Source of the DNA: Actinomycetota bacterium
GTDB taxonomy: Bacteria; Actinomycetota; Actinomycetes; Nanopelagicales; Nanopelagicaceae
NCBI GenBank assembly: GCA_009699825.1
Contig: WLNM01000050.1
Coordinates: 1-7,675 of the forward strand
Direction: 5' to 3'
Length of the DNA: 7,675 nucleotides
Part shown: positions 6,159-7,675 of the stretch, one piece after another
Numbering within the stretch: position 1 is the first letter of the stretch
How the letters are laid out: every line of letters starts with the position of its first letter
Program-made: the position numbers and the translations under genes
Notes under the pieces: generated by a model
Database searches by the model: none
What the model was told of the DNA's origin: nothing
Seen by the model: the letters and a program-made list of their open reading frames with translations, nothing else

Positions 6159-6497
6159 TTAGATTGCTTCTGGGCCTTGCTCGCCTGTGCGAACACGTAC
6201 AACTTGTTCAATAGGAATAGCCCAGACTTTGCCATCACCGATATTTCCAGTCAAGGCACTCTTAACTATGACATCGATAATTCCTTGAACCTCCGTGTCA
6301 TCAGCGAGTACTTCTAGTCTTATTTTTGGAACAAGGTCGACTGTATATTCCGCACCTCGATACACCTCAGTATGACCTTTTTGACGTCCGAAGCCGGTTG
6401 CTTCTGAAACTGTCATGCCCTTAACACCATGAGTTTGTAGGGCGATTTTCACATCTTCTAATTTATGTGGCTTAAGGATCGCTGTAATTAATTTCAT
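6159..6497 (-). CDS. glnB: Nitrogen regulatory protein PII (GlnB/GlnK)
   Basis: A 112-residue trimeric PII signalling protein that senses 2-oxoglutarate and ATP/ADP and, in its GlnK role, blocks the Amt channel when ammonium is plentiful. It has the standard length. The T-loop (about 37-55, GFGRQKGHTEVYRGAEYTV) carries Gln39 and the modifiable Tyr51; Lys58 and the nucleotide-binding B-loop TGNIGDGK (83-90) are present, and the C-terminal RVRTGEQG is typical. In many actinobacteria Tyr51 is adenylylated by GlnD, whose gene normally follows glnB; here ffh follows directly. The ATG overlaps the amt stop as ATGA, and GGAGG lies 9 nt upstream (6507-6511), so it is both coupled to amt and has its own ribosome binding site. 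The amt linkage makes a GlnK-type role likely. Confidence 0.97.
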   Translation of the reverse strand: MKLITAILKPHKLEDVKIALQTHGVKGMTVSEATGFGRQKGHTEVYRGAEYTVDLVPKIRLEVLADDTEVQGIIDVIVKSALTGNIGDGKVWAIPIEQVVRVRTGEQGPEAI

Positions 6498-7675
6498 AGA
6501 ATTGAACCTCCGCGTGATGAGCTAGTCATTTCATATGCAGTTTCAGCGTGTTCGTTCAGATCGATTCCTGAAACTTCAACATCTTTTTGTACACGAAAAC
6601 CAATAGTTTTTTCGATGCCATATCCAATTATCAAGGTTGCCACAAAAGAATACGCAGCCACGAGCGCCACGCCTATGGCTTGTTTACCTAACAATGCACT
6701 TCCGCCTCCGTAAAAGAGCCCATCCAATCCGATGCTGTTAACAGAGCTGCTTCCAAAGAATCCGATAGCGAGTGATCCCCAAATTCCGGCGACTAAATGA
6801 ACTCCAACTACATCTAATGAGTCATCGACATTAAAACGATACTTCAATCCAGCTGCAAACGAACATAAAATTCCTGCAATAAATCCAATGACAACCGCCG
6901 CCCAAGGTGCGACGAACGCGCATGCTGGAGTGATTGCAACCAAACCAGCAACGGCGCCTGAAGAAGCACCTAGTGATGTTGGGTGTCCCTGACGGATTTT
7001 TTCAACAAGAAGCCAACCAGCAAGAGCTGCAGCTGTTGCAACTTGAGTATTCATAAATGCAAGTGCTGCTATTCCATTTGCAGCAAGTGCCGAACCAGCA
7101 TTAAATCCAAACCATCCGAACCAGAGCAACCCTGATCCAAGCATCACTAACGGAAGTGAATGCGGACGCATTGATTCTTTGCGCCAACCCACACGCTTTC
7201 CCAGAACAATTGCTAGCGCTAATCCTGCGGCTCCCGCATTGATATGCACTGCCGTTCCGCCAGCGAAATCCTCTAAACCTTTACCTGCAAGAAATCCTGT
7301 ACCAGTAACGGTGTCACCAACTTTATTTCCAAATGCGAATACCCAATGTGCAACTGGGAAATAGACAATTGTTGACCAAATCGCAACGAAAACTGCCCAC
7401 GATGTGAATTTTGCTCGATCAGCAATTGCACCTGAAATTAAAGCTGGCGTAATAATTGCAAACATCAACTGGAATGCTGCAAAAACTAAAACAGGTATCG
7501 GGTAGAGACCACCGTTGTTTGTGAAGTCGTTGACCACTCCACCCAAGCCAGAAAAAGAAATCGCTCCGTACCAAGGCGAATTAGCTTTGTATCCAAAGGC
7601 TAATTCAAATCCATAAATTACCCAGAGCACACTGACAACACCAATCGAAATCATTGACATCATCATCATATTTAG
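6494..7675 (-). CDS. amt: Ammonium transporter Amt (5' end outside window)
   Basis: A polytopic membrane channel of the Amt/MEP/Rh family for ammonium uptake. The visible 393 residues include most transmembrane helices. Numbering from the first Met of the MMMM run (codon at 7667-7669), the landmarks are FQLMF (66-70, the periplasmic Phe gate by comparison with E. coli AmtB), DFAGGTAVHINAG (134-146) with Asp134 and pore His142, GWFGFNAGSAL (185-195), and GVHLVAGIWG (289-298) with the second pore His291, so the twin-His pair is intact. A polar cytoplasmic tail of about 35 residues ends the protein. The frame is open through the MMMM run to the window edge (codons for Leu-Asn precede it), and homologues have VLN-type residues there, so the gene is truncated by the window and lacks roughly the first 35-40 residues. 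It is coupled to glnB. Confidence 0.97.
   Translation of the reverse strand, partial: LNMMMMSMISIGVVSVLWVIYGFELAFGYKANSPWYGAISFSGLGGVVNDFTNNGGLYPIPVLVFAAFQLMFAIITPALISGAIADRAKFTSWAVFVAIWSTIVYFPVAHWVFAFGNKVGDTVTGTGFLAGKGLEDFAGGTAVHINAGAAGLALAIVLGKRVGWRKESMRPHSLPLVMLGSGLLWFGWFGFNAGSALAANGIAALAFMNTQVATAAALAGWLLVEKIRQGHPTSLGASSGAVAGLVAITPACAFVAPWAAVVIGFIAGILCSFAAGLKYRFNVDDSLDVVGVHLVAGIWGSLAIGFFGSSSVNSIGLDGLFYGGGSALLGKQAIGVALVAAYSFVATLIIGYGIEKTIGFRVQKDVEVSGIDLNEHAETAYEMTSSSRGGSIL
6507..6511 (-). promoter_or_regulatory. Ribosome binding site of glnB within the end of amt
   Basis: GGAGG on the minus strand lies 9 nt before the glnB ATG, inside the last codons of amt. It should allow PII to be made by re-initiation and also independently of the 4-nt coupling. 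Confidence 0.6.

Noticed and set aside
7658..7669. MMMM run as the start of amt
   Set aside because: The frame stays open to the window edge, and Amt proteins have about 35-40 more residues (first helix and part of the second) before this point.

Overview
This window looks like a stretch of chromosome from a low-GC, gene-dense actinobacterium. A streamlined freshwater lineage such as the acI group (Nanopelagicales) is my best guess. The evidence is the order amt-glnB-(glnD absent)-ffh-rpsP-khpA-rimM-trmD, which is the classic actinobacterial arrangement. Added to this are a long acidic-tailed S16, an actinobacterial DesA-type acyl-ACP desaturase, very short intergenic gaps, 4-nt ATGA start/stop overlaps and modest GC. 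The lineage call is inference; the gene calls rest on clear family motifs.

Layout: (1) 7-780, plus strand, a complete short-chain dehydrogenase/reductase (SDR) that converges on everything else. (2) 809-2502, minus strand, a two-gene unit reading desA (stearoyl-ACP-type di-iron desaturase) then a class I glutamine amidotransferase, coupled by ATGA. (3) 2541-4537, minus strand, the ribosome-maturation operon rpsP, khpA, rimM, trmD. It is preceded by a 158-bp leader with a G/C hairpin and a TTG start. (4) 4696-6126, minus strand, ffh, the SRP GTPase. (5) 6159-7675, minus strand, amt (5' end cut by the window edge) and glnB (PII), coupled by ATGA.

How the genes work together: amt and glnB form the ammonium uptake and nitrogen-sensing pair. 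ffh targets membrane proteins such as Amt. S16, RimM, TrmD and the KH protein act in 30S assembly, tRNA m1G37 methylation and RNA binding. DesA introduces double bonds into acyl-ACP for membrane lipids; the role of its amidotransferase partner is unknown.

I see no mobile element, CRISPR array, tRNA, rRNA or phage signal. Most of the window is ordinary core genome. The points worth a second look are two departures from the usual actinobacterial order (no glnD between glnB and ffh although PII keeps Tyr51; desA plus amidotransferase where rplS would be expected), a probable leaderless promoter before desA, the rpsP leader, and an EF-hand-like loop in DesA.
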